Shown one piece after another: positions 8,626 through 18,944 of a stretch of DNA of 64,000 nt. The position numbers were made by a program, and so were the translations under genes. The notes below the pieces were generated by a model. The model searched no databases. It was not told where the DNA came from and worked only from the letters and a program-made list of their open reading frames with translations. The stretch is from UBA8337 sp038143435 (lineage in GTDB: Bacteria > Pseudomonadota > Alphaproteobacteria > RS24), in contig JAYQLX010000002.1 of NCBI GenBank assembly GCA_038143435.1, positions 161,004-225,003 on the forward strand. The letters run 5' to 3'. The stretch's first letter is position 1. Every line of letters begins with the position of its first letter.

Positions 8626-9149
8626 GCATCACCCGCTTCGCCAATCAGGCGCTTTTGCATGGCATCGGCCAGCATTTGAAACTGAAAGCGCAGGATAATA
8701 TTGGCAATCAATCCGGCCAGCGTGGTGTAAAGCGCCACCGCCATACCGGCCGACATGGCCGCCAGCGCGCTTTGCAGGCTGGCCGCATCAAAGCTGGTCA
8801 GTTCCCCAATCGGTGCGAGCATGAGAATAAAGCCGATAATCGTGCCCAAAAGGCCGATTTTCAAAACACTGTCAGCGGCAAACCAACCATGATTGAGCCA
8901 GCGCGCCATATCATCTTCGGCAAGGGTGCGCTCGGCATCTTCTATGCGGCGCAGTAAGTGTAGCCAGCGCCCGCTCATGGCAATCCATATGGCGAGAATG
9001 AGCCAAGACAGGCGGCTTTTATCGCCTTCCAGCAATACGCCCATCAGGCCGCGGTCGAACAGCAAATAGCCGCCGAACAAAATCAGCCCAAGAACAATCA
9101 GCCCCTGTTGCAAGGCTTTGCTGTTTCCCCCAATGGTTGACTGCGACAT
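8622..9149 (-). CDS. MotA/TolQ/ExbB-like proton channel protein
   Basis: 175-residue protein with four predicted helices: about 15-32, 46-62, 95-113 and 132-154. The last two match the ExbB/TolQ/MotA channel core, with KIGLLGTIIGF (Thr103) and MAVALYTTLAG (Thr142, Thr143) at the positions of the conserved channel threonines. Such proteins form a pentamer around a dimer of the ExbD-like partner and use the proton gradient for mechanical work. ATG 9149 is chosen because GGAGG lies 7 bp before it; a longer in-frame start at 9173 has no such site. It is the first gene of a three-gene operon. Confidence 0.85.
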   Translation of the reverse strand: MSQSTIGGNSKALQQGLIVLGLILFGGYLLFDRGLMGVLLEGDKSRLSWLILAIWIAMSGRWLHLLRRIEDAERTLAEDDMARWLNHGWFAADSVLKIGLLGTIIGFILMLAPIGELTSFDAASLQSALAAMSAGMAVALYTTLAGLIANIILRFQFQMLADAMQKRLIGEAGDA

Positions 9150-9285
9150 CTCACTTCCTCCCGCGTGGGCCATAGTCTAGGCGGCGTGTCGCCCCCTGTC
9201 GAGGCCGAGATATAAGCCTTTTGCGACATCTTTCCGCTTGCCATTTCAATCGTTTAATGGTGCTGTTTTGCGTGGGAGGGCAGTA

Positions 9286-10673
9286 ATGAGCGTAACAAAT
9301 GCAGACGATATGGCAGTGCCATCGGCACGCCGCATAAGCTGGCTTGAAATATTTTGCTATGCGCTGCCGCCGGTCGGGGCGGGCTATATGTTTTGCCTTG
9401 TCACCCTTTACACGATGAAATTTTCTACCGATGTGCTGCTCATCGCGCCGGCACTGATGGGTACGATTTACGGCCTGTCGCGCTTTTGGGATGCGATATC
9501 AGACCCGCTGGTCGGCTATTTATCCGATAAGACCAAAACCCGTATGGGGCGGCGGCGGCCCTGGCTGCTCGGTGCCGTATTGCCGACCGTGCTTTTCTTC
9601 TGGATGCTGTCAGCTCCGTCAGAGGGTTTGAGCGCGGGCATGTTGGCGCTGTGGATGGGGGTTGCGATTATCGGCTTCTTCTCGGCGCAGACTATGTTCA
9701 TCGTGCCGCATATGTCGCTGGGCGCTGAGCTGACCGATGATTATCACGAGCGCACGAAAATTTTTGCGGCGCGCCATGCCGGTTGGATAGCCGGTTATAT
9801 TTCCGCGCTCGGCACCATGTATTTTCTCATATTGGCAGAGGGCGAAAGCCAAGAGGCAGTGCGGACACTGAATGCCGACCAGTCGCTATTTGTCGGTCTG
9901 TTTGCCGCCACTTGTTTGCTGGTTTGCGTATGGGGTTTGCGCGAGCGCCCTGAATTTGCCGATAAAGCACCCGAAAAGCCGTGGGAAGCGGCGAAGGATA
10001 TTTGGCAAAACAGCCATGCGCGGCTGCTGCTCATTGTCATTTTCATTGAAAATTTGGGCGGTGCGGCGATTACCATTTTGACGCTCTACACGGCGCAATA
10101 TGTGATGAATGCGCCGGAAATGGCACCGTTCTTCATTCTTTCTTATATGGTTTTCTCTTTTGCGCTGACGCCCTTATGGATGCCACTGGCCAAGCGTTTC
10201 GGCAAAAAGCGGCTCTGGCTCGGCTCCATGTTGACCACGGCTTTTGCTTTCGGCTGTATGATTACGTTGGAGCCGGGCATGGAATTGCGGCTGCTGGTAT
10301 TGGCCGGTATTGCCGGTGCGGCGGGCTCTTGTGGCGGCACCATCAATCCGTCCATTAAATCCGACATTATCGATCTGGACGAATATCGCACCGGCGAGCG
10401 CAAAGAAGGCGCTTATTTCGCGGCGTGGTATTTTGTCTCGAAATCGGCCTATGGGGTAACACTTATGATTACCGGCTTTGCGCTGTCGATTGCCGGTTTT
10501 GTGCCCAATGCGGCGCAATCGGCAACGGTGATTTGGACGTTTAAGGGCTTTATGCCGGTGCGCCGTTCTTTGCCTATATTATCGGGGCAATTTTGTTTTC
10601 GACTTTCAATTTCGATGAGAATGAGCACAAAAAAGTCATTGCCGAATTGGAAGCCAAGCGCGGCAAAAGATAG
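9286..10673 (+). CDS. GPH-family sugar:cation symporter (frameshifted near end)
   Basis: About 462 residues and twelve helices, of the MelB-like glycoside-pentoside-hexuronide family in the major facilitator superfamily. The cytoplasmic loop signature DPLVGYLSDKTKTRMGRRRPW is clear. The solute is unknown. GGGAGGG before ATG 9286 fixes the start. The frame breaks at the GGG run 10545-10547: adding one G restores KGLYAGAPFFAYIIGA and the stop TAG 10671-10673. Without the repair, the open frame reads through the terminator into the opposing gene. The break is more likely a sequence error than decay. Confidence 0.85.
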
Positions 10674-10676
10674 GCA

Positions 10677-10708
10677 AAAAAAGGGCGGCTATAAAAGCCG
10701 CCCCTTTC
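10677..10708. terminator. Bidirectional terminator
   Basis: A perfect hairpin, GGGCGGCT (10683-10690) and AGCCGCCC (10696-10703) with loop ATAAA, is flanked by A-rich sequence on the left and TTT on the right. It lies between convergent genes and can serve both. Confidence 0.85.
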
Positions 10709-10725
10709 ATATTAAATCCGAGTTC

Positions 10726-12507
10726 TTATTCAGCAGCGAGACGCTGCGCATCGGCATCGCCTTGCGGGCCGCGAATAAGCTTGCCCGGCATTTTACCGGT
10801 CGGCTGACCGTCTTCATAGGTCACCACACCATCAACAATCGTGTAGCGATAGCCATCGATTTTCTGGATGAGGCGGCGACCGCCGGCGGGTAAGTCATAA
10901 ACCATTTCCGGCTCACCCAATTGCAGCGCTGCAAAATCAATCACATTCATATCGGCTTTCATGCCCGGGGCAATCACCCCGCGATCATGCAGGCCATAAA
11001 GCGCCGCCGTATCTGCGGTTTGCGCTTTCACCGCTTCTTCCAGTCCAAAGCGCGCGCCACGGCTGCGGTCGCGCACCCAATGGCTCAGCAAATAGGTCGG
11101 GAAGCTGGCATCGGTAATGACACCGCAATGGGCGCCGCCATCTGACAGGCTCAATACGGTGTTCTCCGATTGGAACATTTCATGGATGTGGTCATAGTTC
11201 TGATTGGCATAATTCAAAAGCGGCAAAAACACGTAACCGCGTCCGTCATTTTCCATCAGCATGTCATAAACCACTTCAGCCGCCGCCTTATCTTCCGCTT
11301 TGGCAATTTCGGCAATGCTGTCTTCTGGGCGCGGTTCATAATTCGGCACGCCGTCTTGAATGAGGCGGAACATATTATTGAAACCGAGCGTAATCAGCGC
11401 GCCAATGCCCTGTCCGCTGGGCAGGCCATCGCCATCATGATCGGCTGTCTCCATGAAATAGGGTGCGCCATTGATAATCGCTTCGCGCACTTCCGGCTTC
11501 TTCAGTTCAGCCAAACGGGCTCTTGGTTCCATTTCGGCATAGGGCTGATATTCAGGGTGCAGCGAGAAGGGATGCACCGTGCTTTCCCAACCGAGAATAA
11601 GGCCGGGCGCGCGCAGCGCGATTTGCGCTTTAATATTGGCACCGTCAGCCACCGCGTCCTCGGTCATTTGCAAAAGCGTGCGCCAGCTGTCTTTGTCCAT
11701 CGGATTTTGCAGCAGCGCATAAGTGACCGGCAGGCCGGTTTTTTGCGACATTTCGGCCATCCAGCCAAACTCTTTTTCGGCAGGATTGAGGTCGGAAGCC
11801 ATTTCAAACACGCCATGACCGCCGCGCTGCATGCCATCGGCAATGCCCAAAAGTTCGTCCTTATTGGCGAAGGTGCCGGGCACCGGTTCGCCGTCTTTCG
11901 ACAAATGCAGCATGGTGCGCGAGGTGGAAAAGCCGAGCGCACCGGCTTTGATGCCGTCTTCAACAATATCGGCCATTTTTTCGATATCTTCGGGCGTTGC
12001 CGCTTCATTATCGGCACCGCGCTGGCCCATCACATAAGCGCGCACGGCGCCATGCGGAATTTGTGTCGCGACATCCAGCGCGCGCGGCATTTTATCCAGC
12101 GCGTCCAGATATTCGGGGAAGGTTTCCCACTGCCAGTCAATGCCTTCAGCCAGCGCCGCGCCCGGAATATCCTCAACCCCTTCCATCAGATTGATGAGCC
12201 AGTCATGCTTGTCGGTTTTGGCCGGTGCGAAGCCGACGCCACAATTGCCCATAACGGCGGTGGTGACACCGTTCCAGCCCGACGGGCTGAGATAGGGGTC
12301 CCAGGTCACTTGCCCGTCATAATGGGTGTGAATATCGACCCATCCGGGGGTGACCAAATCACCTTTGGCATCAATTTCAGTCTTGGCTTTTGCATCAATC
12401 GCCCCGATTTCAGCGATTTTACCGTCCTTCACGGCAATATCGGCTTGCCGCGCAGGCGCACCCGTGCCGTCAACCAATTTGGCATTACGAATAATAAGAT
12501 CAAACAT
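10726..12507 (-). CDS. D-aminoacylase-like amidohydrolase (amidohydrolase family 3)
   Basis: 593-residue metal hydrolase of the N-acyl-D-amino-acid deacylase group. The metal-binding HxH lies in VDIHTHYDGQ. Other marks are MGNCGVGFAPA, the SLSDGGAHCG region with a metal-site Asp and His, and a C-terminal beta domain with GMKADMNVIDF. It should remove acyl groups from D-amino acids or related amides; the true substrate is not evident. ATG 12507 has GGGAGG just before it, and the longer open frame upstream lacks support. It is divergent from the DUF1329 gene, with 74 bp between. Confidence 0.82.
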   Translation of the reverse strand: MFDLIIRNAKLVDGTGAPARQADIAVKDGKIAEIGAIDAKAKTEIDAKGDLVTPGWVDIHTHYDGQVTWDPYLSPSGWNGVTTAVMGNCGVGFAPAKTDKHDWLINLMEGVEDIPGAALAEGIDWQWETFPEYLDALDKMPRALDVATQIPHGAVRAYVMGQRGADNEAATPEDIEKMADIVEDGIKAGALGFSTSRTMLHLSKDGEPVPGTFANKDELLGIADGMQRGGHGVFEMASDLNPAEKEFGWMAEMSQKTGLPVTYALLQNPMDKDSWRTLLQMTEDAVADGANIKAQIALRAPGLILGWESTVHPFSLHPEYQPYAEMEPRARLAELKKPEVREAIINGAPYFMETADHDGDGLPSGQGIGALITLGFNNMFRLIQDGVPNYEPRPEDSIAEIAKAEDKAAAEVVYDMLMENDGRGYVFLPLLNYANQNYDHIHEMFQSENTVLSLSDGGAHCGVITDASFPTYLLSHWVRDRSRGARFGLEEAVKAQTADTAALYGLHDRGVIAPGMKADMNVIDFAALQLGEPEMVYDLPAGGRRLIQKIDGYRYTIVDGVVTYEDGQPTGKMPGKLIRGPQGDADAQRLAAE

Positions 12508-12581
12508 GCTTGCCTCCCAAAACCAGCTATTGTTTGCAGTTTGAAACAAAGCTAGTGTTTTTGCAAATAGGGAGAAAGTCC

Positions 12582-13940
12582 ATGCGTGGCAAAATCGCTT
12601 CATTTATCGCGCTTCTGGCCGCTTTGGCCGTCTTAACAACACAGGTCTCAGCTGCTGATGCAACCCGTTTGGGCAGCACATTGACCGCCAATGGGGCTGA
12701 CCCGTCGGGTTCAGCCGATGGCATGATTCCGGCCTATACGGGCGGCATCACCAAGCCACCGGCGAGCTATGTCGCGGGCGGTGACCATATTGACCCGTTT
12801 GCCGCTGACAAGCCGCTTTTCACCATTACCGCGCAAAATATGGGGCAATATGAAAGCCGCCTCAGCGCCGGACAAAAAGCCTTGCTGGCCCGCCAAAACG
12901 GCAATTATCGCATGGATGTCTATCCGTCGCGCCGCTCCTGCGCGCTGCCGCAATTTGTTTATGATGAAACCAAAAAGAATGTCGGCCGCGCGCGCCTGAT
13001 TGATGACGGCAATGGCGTGGCTGATGCCCGCATCGGTGTGCCGTTTCCGATAACCAAAAATGCGCTGGAAATTTACTGGAACCATAATTTCCATTGGTAT
13101 GGACACCGCTATCACGCGACCACCAGCGGCGCCAATGTTTACAAAAACGGCGCGGTGACGAAAATCATTCGAGAAGATTGGCGTTATAATTTTTACGCCG
13201 ACCCGCAAGGGCCCGACCCGAAACACGCCAATGACCAGTTTCACTGGATGGGCATTTGGAAAGCGCCCTCGCGCTTTAACGGCTCCGGCTTTTCCATGTT
13301 CAACACGATTAATCAGGTAAAAGAGCCGCGCAATGGCGTGATGTTCAATCCGAGCACGCGCAAAATCATGCGCGCCCCGGCCGGTGCCGTGACCTATGAC
13401 GGCCCGTTATCAACCGCTGACGGCATGCGCCAGAACCATAATATGTTTTTGTTCGGCGGCGCGCCCGACCGCTATGACTGGAAGCTGCTGGGCAAGAAAG
13501 AAATATTCGTGCCCTATAATGCCTATAAGGCCTCGGCCTCCACCACCACGCATGAGGCTTTGTTGACGCCGTATAATCCCAATCCCGATTATTTGCGCTA
13601 TGAATTGCACCGCGTTTGGGTGTTGGAAGCGACGCAAAAAGACGGTTTTCGCATGGAGCAAGCGCGGCGTGTATTTTATGCCGATGAAGACAGTTGGATT
13701 TTCCTCATGGCGGATATTTATGACCAAAGCGATGCGCTTATCCGCGTGCAGCACGGTTTTATCAAAAACTATTATGAAGCTCCGGCCTGTGTGTTGGAGT
13801 TTGACGTGATGCACGACATGACCACCGGCAATTATAATGTTGACCATATCAAGCTGGAACACGGGCCGGCTGACCTCGATTATGATTTGGAGCCGGGTGA
13901 TTTCGGCTCTTCCGCCTTGCGCCGCAAGATTGGTCGCTAA
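12582..13940 (+). CDS. DUF1329 protein, secreted
   Basis: 452-residue protein with a clear signal peptide (about 1-25, cleaved near VSAADA). It matches DUF1329 along its length, with GSTLTANGADPSGSADG at the mature N-terminus and the RYELHRVWVLEAT / RRVFYADEDSW region near the end. These outer-membrane-associated proteins resemble the lipoprotein carrier LolB in fold. Many are encoded beside RND-type exporters or catabolic genes, but their role is not settled. GGGAGAAAG precedes the ATG. The stop codon overlaps the start of the next gene by 1 bp. Confidence 0.87.
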   Translation: MRGKIASFIALLAALAVLTTQVSAADATRLGSTLTANGADPSGSADGMIPAYTGGITKPPASYVAGGDHIDPFAADKPLFTITAQNMGQYESRLSAGQKALLARQNGNYRMDVYPSRRSCALPQFVYDETKKNVGRARLIDDGNGVADARIGVPFPITKNALEIYWNHNFHWYGHRYHATTSGANVYKNGAVTKIIREDWRYNFYADPQGPDPKHANDQFHWMGIWKAPSRFNGSGFSMFNTINQVKEPRNGVMFNPSTRKIMRAPAGAVTYDGPLSTADGMRQNHNMFLFGGAPDRYDWKLLGKKEIFVPYNAYKASASTTTHEALLTPYNPNPDYLRYELHRVWVLEATQKDGFRMEQARRVFYADEDSWIFLMADIYDQSDALIRVQHGFIKNYYEAPACVLEFDVMHDMTTGNYNVDHIKLEHGPADLDYDLEPGDFGSSALRRKIGR

Positions 13941-14584
13941 TGCAGCTTCCCCCCGATTTCGATTTCGATATTGATGCCGTCAAAGGCTTTCTCGACCCGT
14001 TGGAGGGTGCCGCGCTTTATGCGGCGGCGGCAGAAATGGCGGGGCAGGGGCTGTGCGTTGAAATCGGCTCTTATTGCGGCAAATCGACGATTATTCTTGG
14101 CACGGCCTGCCAAAAGGCGGGCGGCACTTTGCTGGCCATTGACCATCATCGCGGCTCGGAAGAAAACCAGCCCGGCGAAGAATATTTCGACCCCGATTTG
14201 GACGATGGCGAAGGCGGCATGTCTTCGCTTTTGCAGTTTCGCGCCAATATGCGCGCCGCCGGATTGGAAGACACGGTTGTGCCCGCGCTCAGCCCGTCGC
14301 AAATTGTGGCGCGTCTGCCGCTGGCCGCACCGGCCTTTGTGTTTATCGATGGCGGCCATTCCATGCCCGCCGCTTTGGCCGATTGGCAAAATTGGGGGGC
14401 GCGGGTGATGCAAGGCGGCATTCTCGCCATTCATGATGTCTTCCCCAACCCCGCCGATGGCGGCCGCCCACCGCATGAGATTTACAAACTGGCCCTTCAT
14501 AGCGGCCTGTTTGAAGAAGAAAAAGCGGTGAAGAGTTTGTCTTCAAACCGCCGAGACGGGTGCTTGAGAAAGCCAATAAGTTAA
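13940..14584 (+). CDS. Class I SAM methyltransferase (Methyltransf_24 type)
   Basis: 214 residues as read. The SAM site is in LCVEIGSYCGKST and LLAIDHHRGSEE, and the post-II region is FVFIDGGHSMPAAL. The substrate is unknown. It is coupled to the DUF1329 gene by a 1-bp overlap. The last 20 or so residues (after EEEKAVK) look out of frame: another frame offers VFKPPRRVLEKANK over 14535-14576, so a small frameshift near 14530 is possible but not proven. The next 98 bp, up to the convergent toroid gene, show nothing. Confidence 0.78.
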   Translation: MQLPPDFDFDIDAVKGFLDPLEGAALYAAAAEMAGQGLCVEIGSYCGKSTIILGTACQKAGGTLLAIDHHRGSEENQPGEEYFDPDLDDGEGGMSSLLQFRANMRAAGLEDTVVPALSPSQIVARLPLAAPAFVFIDGGHSMPAALADWQNWGARVMQGGILAIHDVFPNPADGGRPPHEIYKLALHSGLFEEEKAVKSLSSNRRDGCLRKPIS

Positions 14585-14682
14585 ATAGGGTAAAAGCACG
14601 TTCGGATTGACGGGAAAAAATATACTAACGCTTATAAAGATAGCTTCTGCTTTGTTGATTCTTGTAATGTGCCGAAATCTTC

Positions 14683-16540
14683 CTATTTCCCCGGCAAACC
14701 ATTCCCTTCAAAATCGATAAAGACGCCTTTGCGCGGCGCTTCTACCTTTGAATCCCGCTCGCCCCGAGGTAATATCGAGCACCGCGTAATCACTGCGTCA
14801 TGCGCCAGGATAACCGCGCCGGAGGTCCAAGCGGGGCGCTCGACCGGCCAGAACACGCGCTCTTCCACCTGCATGCCCATCCAATAAGCGCCGTTTTCAT
14901 CGCGAAATTGCGCCAGCCAGCCGAGCATGTCTTCGGCTTGCGCGTGGCGGCCATGCGCCTTTAACGCCATGATGAGTTCGGCGGTTTCCGCCACCGTCAC
15001 CCAGGGCTCGTCTTCGACACAGCGACAGCCGAAACCGTCCATCACAAAATCATCCCAGCGCGCGGCGAGGCGCGCCTCGCTTTGCTCGGGCGACAGCGCC
15101 CCAGACAAAACCGGATAATACCAATCCATCGAATAGCGCGTCTTCGGTTCCCATGTGCGGTCAAAACGCTGCGGCTTATGGGCCAGCGCATCGGCCAATT
15201 TTAGCCGTGCCGCCGTCCAGTTTTCCGCATCATGCCCCAAGCGCATTGGCCAGTTTCTCGGCGCAAATCAGGCTTTTGTGAATCGAGCTATTGCCGGTGA
15301 CCAGCGCGTCATCTTCCGGCGTTTGCGGGTCGGGCGCGGTCCAGCGAATATCGCCCTCGGGCGATTGCAGCGCGACCACGAAATCGACCGCCGCTTTGAC
15401 CATCGGCCAATTGGCGGCAGCGTAATCCGTGTCGCCATGCAGGCAATAATGATGCCAAATCGCGGTGGCGATATAGGCGATGAAATTGGTGTCGCGAATC
15501 TTGTGCCCGTCTTCCACCCCCTGCATGGTGAATTGGTGCAAGGTTTCATCAATTGGCACGGCGCTGCCCAATTGCCCGAACCAAGAGCCGTCCGGCGCTT
15601 GGCTGTCGCGCAAAAAAGCAATGGCGTGTTCGGCGGCCGCGCGCTCACCGATAAGGTTCAGCCCCATCGCCGCTTCGAGATGGTTCCACGGGTCGATAAC
15701 GCCGTTTTTAAACCACGGGATAGAGCCGTCTTTGTTTTGAACACTCAGAATAGTGTCGCGCGCGCCGTCAAAATAACCGTCGGTCAAAATGCTCATTGCG
15801 GCGCGGATGTCTAAAGGCCTGTCGAAAGGCTTGTCGAAATACATGACAATGCTTTTGCCCATCAGCGGGTCGGCCAGCGCCGACAGGGCGCGCAGCGGCA
15901 GCGGGTTTTGCAAAATTTCGACTTCCAGCAATTTCTTATAGCCGCGCACCAGCAGGTTTTTGTCATTATTTACGCCCACCGCGCAGCGCAGCCACCAATA
16001 GGGGCTGTGCAGCCCGTGTTTCAAATGCTTGCCGCGATAGGTGAAGCCAAGCACTTCGAAATCGGCGCGCAGGTCGGGGGCGCGGAAAATCCGCACATGG
16101 CCGCCCGGCGTGTTGTGATATTCTTCCGAAAACAGCCAGCAAATTTGCTCGGGCCAGCGATGCGGCACGGAAATACCGATTTTGCCGCCCGGTTTGACGA
16201 CGCGCCAAATCTCGGTCAGCGCGCCTTGATAATCGGGAATATGCTCCAGCACTTCCGAGCAAATCAGCCGGTCAAACCGGTCATCGGCAAAGGGCAGGTT
16301 AAGCGCATCGCCGACGCTCAAATCATAACGCCGCGTCGCCCCGGTTTGCGGCTGCAAATCGGGATTGGCCTCAAATCCGGCGCGGGTGATTTTGACATCT
16401 TCAAAACCGAGGTCGAGACCGACCGCCTGACAGCGCTTATGGAAATAAGCGGCATGGGTGTGGCGGCCATGGCCGCAGCCCAAATCGAGCAGCGCGTGCC
16501 CGTCTTGCAAGTCCAGCCTGTCGAGATTGATGGTCTGCAT
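14683..16540 (-). CDS. SAM methyltransferase fused to alpha/alpha-toroid (prenyltransferase-like) domain, frameshifted
   Basis: About 618 residues once repaired. Residues 1-230 form a class I methyltransferase (LLDLGCGHGRHT, ICSEVLEHIPD, WRVVKPGGKIGISVPH). From about residue 250, repeats with QNKDGSIPWF, SQAPDGSWFGQ and ENGAYWMGM indicate an alpha/alpha toroid like terpene cyclases and prenyltransferases. The toroid is cut by one extra base in the CCCC run 15235-15238. Removing it joins NALG to HDAENWTAARL. No stop lies between the two domains, so the fusion is real in this sequence. It starts 3 bp after the glycosyltransferase gene ends, so the pair probably acts together on a glycolipid or glycan (inference). 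Confidence 0.75.
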
Positions 16541-16543
16541 GTC

Positions 16544-17854
16544 TTAAAGCGAAATTCCGTGATGCGCGGCCAATGTGCGGCGATACATGGCCACCACATC
16601 GCGCGCGCAGCGTTCCCATTTGAAACTGTCGAGAATATGCTGGCGCGCTTTCACAGACATTTTCTCGCGCCGCGCCGGATCTTTCAACAGCGTGCCAATC
16701 GCTTCCGCCAAAGCGGGCGGGTTGGAATGCGGCACAATAATGCCGGCATCGCCGACAACTTCCGGCAAAGAGCCGCCATCGGTCGCCACCAGCGGCACGC
16801 CGCATGACAAAGCCTCACCGGCCGGAAAGCCGAAGCCCTCATAGACCGAAGGCGACACAGCAATGGTCGCTTCGGCATAAAGGTCGCGAATATCTTCGCC
16901 GCGCAGGCCGGAAACGAATTTCACGCGGTCGCGAATGCCCAAGCGGTTCAACTCTTCCATTGTTTGCCCTTCGCGCAAACGCCCGACCACCAACAATTCC
17001 AAATCGGGGTGCGCGACCAAAAGGCTGTGATAGGCGCGGATGAGATAAATAAGCCCTTTGAGCGGCACATCGGCTCTGGCCGTCACCATCAGGCGATTGG
17101 TTTTGCGGGTAATAGCCGGTTGCGGCGTGAACAATTCATGGTCAATGCCGTGATGAATGCACGTCATGCGTTCGGCGGCAATGCCGAAATCTTTTTCAAC
17201 ATCGCGCTTGGTGCTGTCGGAAACAACAATAAGCGGGTCAAGCTGGCGCGCCACTTTGATCTGCATATTGAGGAAGCTATACCAGCGCCATTTCAAAAAT
17301 TTGATATGCGGCCATTTGGCATGAGCAATATCAATGCGCTTATCCATTGTGATGGGGTGATGGATGGTGCCGACCACCGGCAGACCCATATCGCGCACAT
17401 CCAGCATGCCGTAACACAGCGTCTGGTTGTCATGCATAATGTCATATTGGTCTATTTTATCGCGCATATAGTCAGCCATGCGCACGCCGAAAGTATAAGG
17501 TTCGGGAAAACCGCCCCAATTATGGCTCCACCATTCAAACAAATCGGTCTTGTTGGAGAGAATCTCGCGATTGAGACAGGTAATCGGGTTTTCGCGCGCA
17601 TACATATCCAAAGAGGGCAGCTTAATGAGCCCGATGCGCTTATCCAAAATCGGATAGGGCGGGCCGGAAATCACATCAACATGATGGCCCAAATCGACCA
17701 AAGCTTTTGAAATCAGACGCATATAAATGCCCTGTCCGCCGGTATGCGGGTCAGAGCGATAGCTGGGTAGGAGGATACGCAAGGGCGCATCACCCTTTAT
17801 GGCCTCAAGCGGCACAGCACCGGCGTCACCGATGCTGGTTTCTGGACGGTTCAT
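16544..17854 (-). CDS. Glycosyltransferase family 4 (GT-B fold)
   Basis: 436-residue retaining glycosyltransferase. The N-terminal domain has ILLPSYRSDPHTGGQGIYMR, with the Gly-rich sugar-acceptor loop. The C-terminal nucleotide-sugar domain has SPSVYEGFGFPAGEALSCGVPL, the E-x7-E motif of the family, followed by GGSLPEVVGDAG. The donor sugar cannot be told. The ATG is preceded by GGGGAT. It is followed at once by the methyltransferase-toroid gene, suggesting a small envelope or glycolipid modification operon. Confidence 0.87.
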   Translation of the reverse strand: MNRPETSIGDAGAVPLEAIKGDAPLRILLPSYRSDPHTGGQGIYMRLISKALVDLGHHVDVISGPPYPILDKRIGLIKLPSLDMYARENPITCLNREILSNKTDLFEWWSHNWGGFPEPYTFGVRMADYMRDKIDQYDIMHDNQTLCYGMLDVRDMGLPVVGTIHHPITMDKRIDIAHAKWPHIKFLKWRWYSFLNMQIKVARQLDPLIVVSDSTKRDVEKDFGIAAERMTCIHHGIDHELFTPQPAITRKTNRLMVTARADVPLKGLIYLIRAYHSLLVAHPDLELLVVGRLREGQTMEELNRLGIRDRVKFVSGLRGEDIRDLYAEATIAVSPSVYEGFGFPAGEALSCGVPLVATDGGSLPEVVGDAGIIVPHSNPPALAEAIGTLLKDPARREKMSVKARQHILDSFKWERCARDVVAMYRRTLAAHHGISL

Positions 17855-17936
17855 ATGATCCCCGACAAGGTGTTTTCAACTTGGGCGCGACTATAAGTGG
17901 CTGCGCTGCATGTCTCAAGGCTTACAGGCGGTTTTT

Positions 17937-18931
17937 TCAGGTAAAACGCCGCAGCACCCAATCTTTCATCAGTGCTCTGCCAATTGCTCGGGCTGCTCAT
18001 TTTGCGTCCAGTGGCCGCAATCGTCGATAATATGGGTCTCCAAATCATCAATATAGGCGGGCATGCCTTCGGCCATGCTGGGCGGCAGCACGCGGTCATC
18101 GGCAGCGCAAATCATCAGGCTCTTATGGCTGATTTTTTGTTCCATGCCTTCCGACATCTGCCAATTACGACTGAAATTACGATACCAATTTATGCCGCCG
18201 CGAAAACCGGCGCGTTTGAAGCCATCGACATAATATTGAAAGTCGGCATCGTCGAATAAGGCCACGCCGGGCCATTTGTCTTCAGGGTCTTTCAGCATGT
18301 TCAGCAATTCAATGCGTTCCCAACTGTCGCTTGGCAGTCTGACAGATTCTTCCAAGCCACCGCTTTTGCGATACATCATGCGCAACATATGCGCCGGATC
18401 GGCGTCAAATACGCCTTCGGCGCGGCCATATTCTTGGAAAGCGGCAATGTAAAAATCATCACCAAAAACACCGCGCATGAGCTTTATCGGGTCATCGCTG
18501 AGGCGCGGCACATAGGGCGTGTTGACGCCAATCAATCCGGCCGTGCGGGTGGGGTGGAAAGCGGCATTTGCCAAATCACAAAGCCGCCCCAATCATGGCC
18601 GGTGAAAATCGCTTTCTCAATATCCATCGCGTCGAGCAAATGCAGCCAAATCGCCGGTCAGATGCGCCATGTCATAAAGCGGCACACCCGTTTCATCGCC
18701 CGCATCGTTCAGCGCTTTGCCGGTCATGCCGAAACCGCGTTGCTCGGGCACAATCACATGCAGCCCTGCCTCAACCAATATCGGCACCACTTTGCGCCAG
18801 CTATAGGCCAGTTCGGGCCAGCCGTGGCACAGCACCAGCGACGGCATATCGGCGCGTCTTTCACCGGCTTCAAACACCGCCATGCGCAAATCGGGAAGGT
18901 CAAAATAAGTCGGATTTTGCCAATCAATCAT
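17937..18931 (-). CDS. Epoxide-hydrolase-like alpha/beta hydrolase (three frameshifts)
   Basis: About 331 residues after repair. Visible parts are LVLCHGWPELAYSW (oxyanion HGWP), nucleophile Asp in TGHDWGGFVIW, acid in CAADDRVLPP and base His in DDCGHWTQ. An Asp nucleophile in HDWGG is typical of epoxide hydrolases and haloalkane dehalogenases. Three breaks are inferred: one extra base at 18638-18640, one missing near 18565 and one missing near 17972, after which LMKDWVLRRFT ends the protein at 17937. The first two cancel, so both large pieces share a frame. Substrate unknown. Confidence 0.72.
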
Positions 18932-18944
18932 CTTTTATCGCTGC

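Noticed and set aside
11170..12555. Long plus-strand open frame of 461 codons
   Set aside because: It is antisense to the amidohydrolase, whose motifs are clear.
17937..18931. Treating the split genes as pseudogenes
   Set aside because: The pieces keep full family conservation on both sides of each break and several shifts cancel, which fits sequence error better than loss of function.
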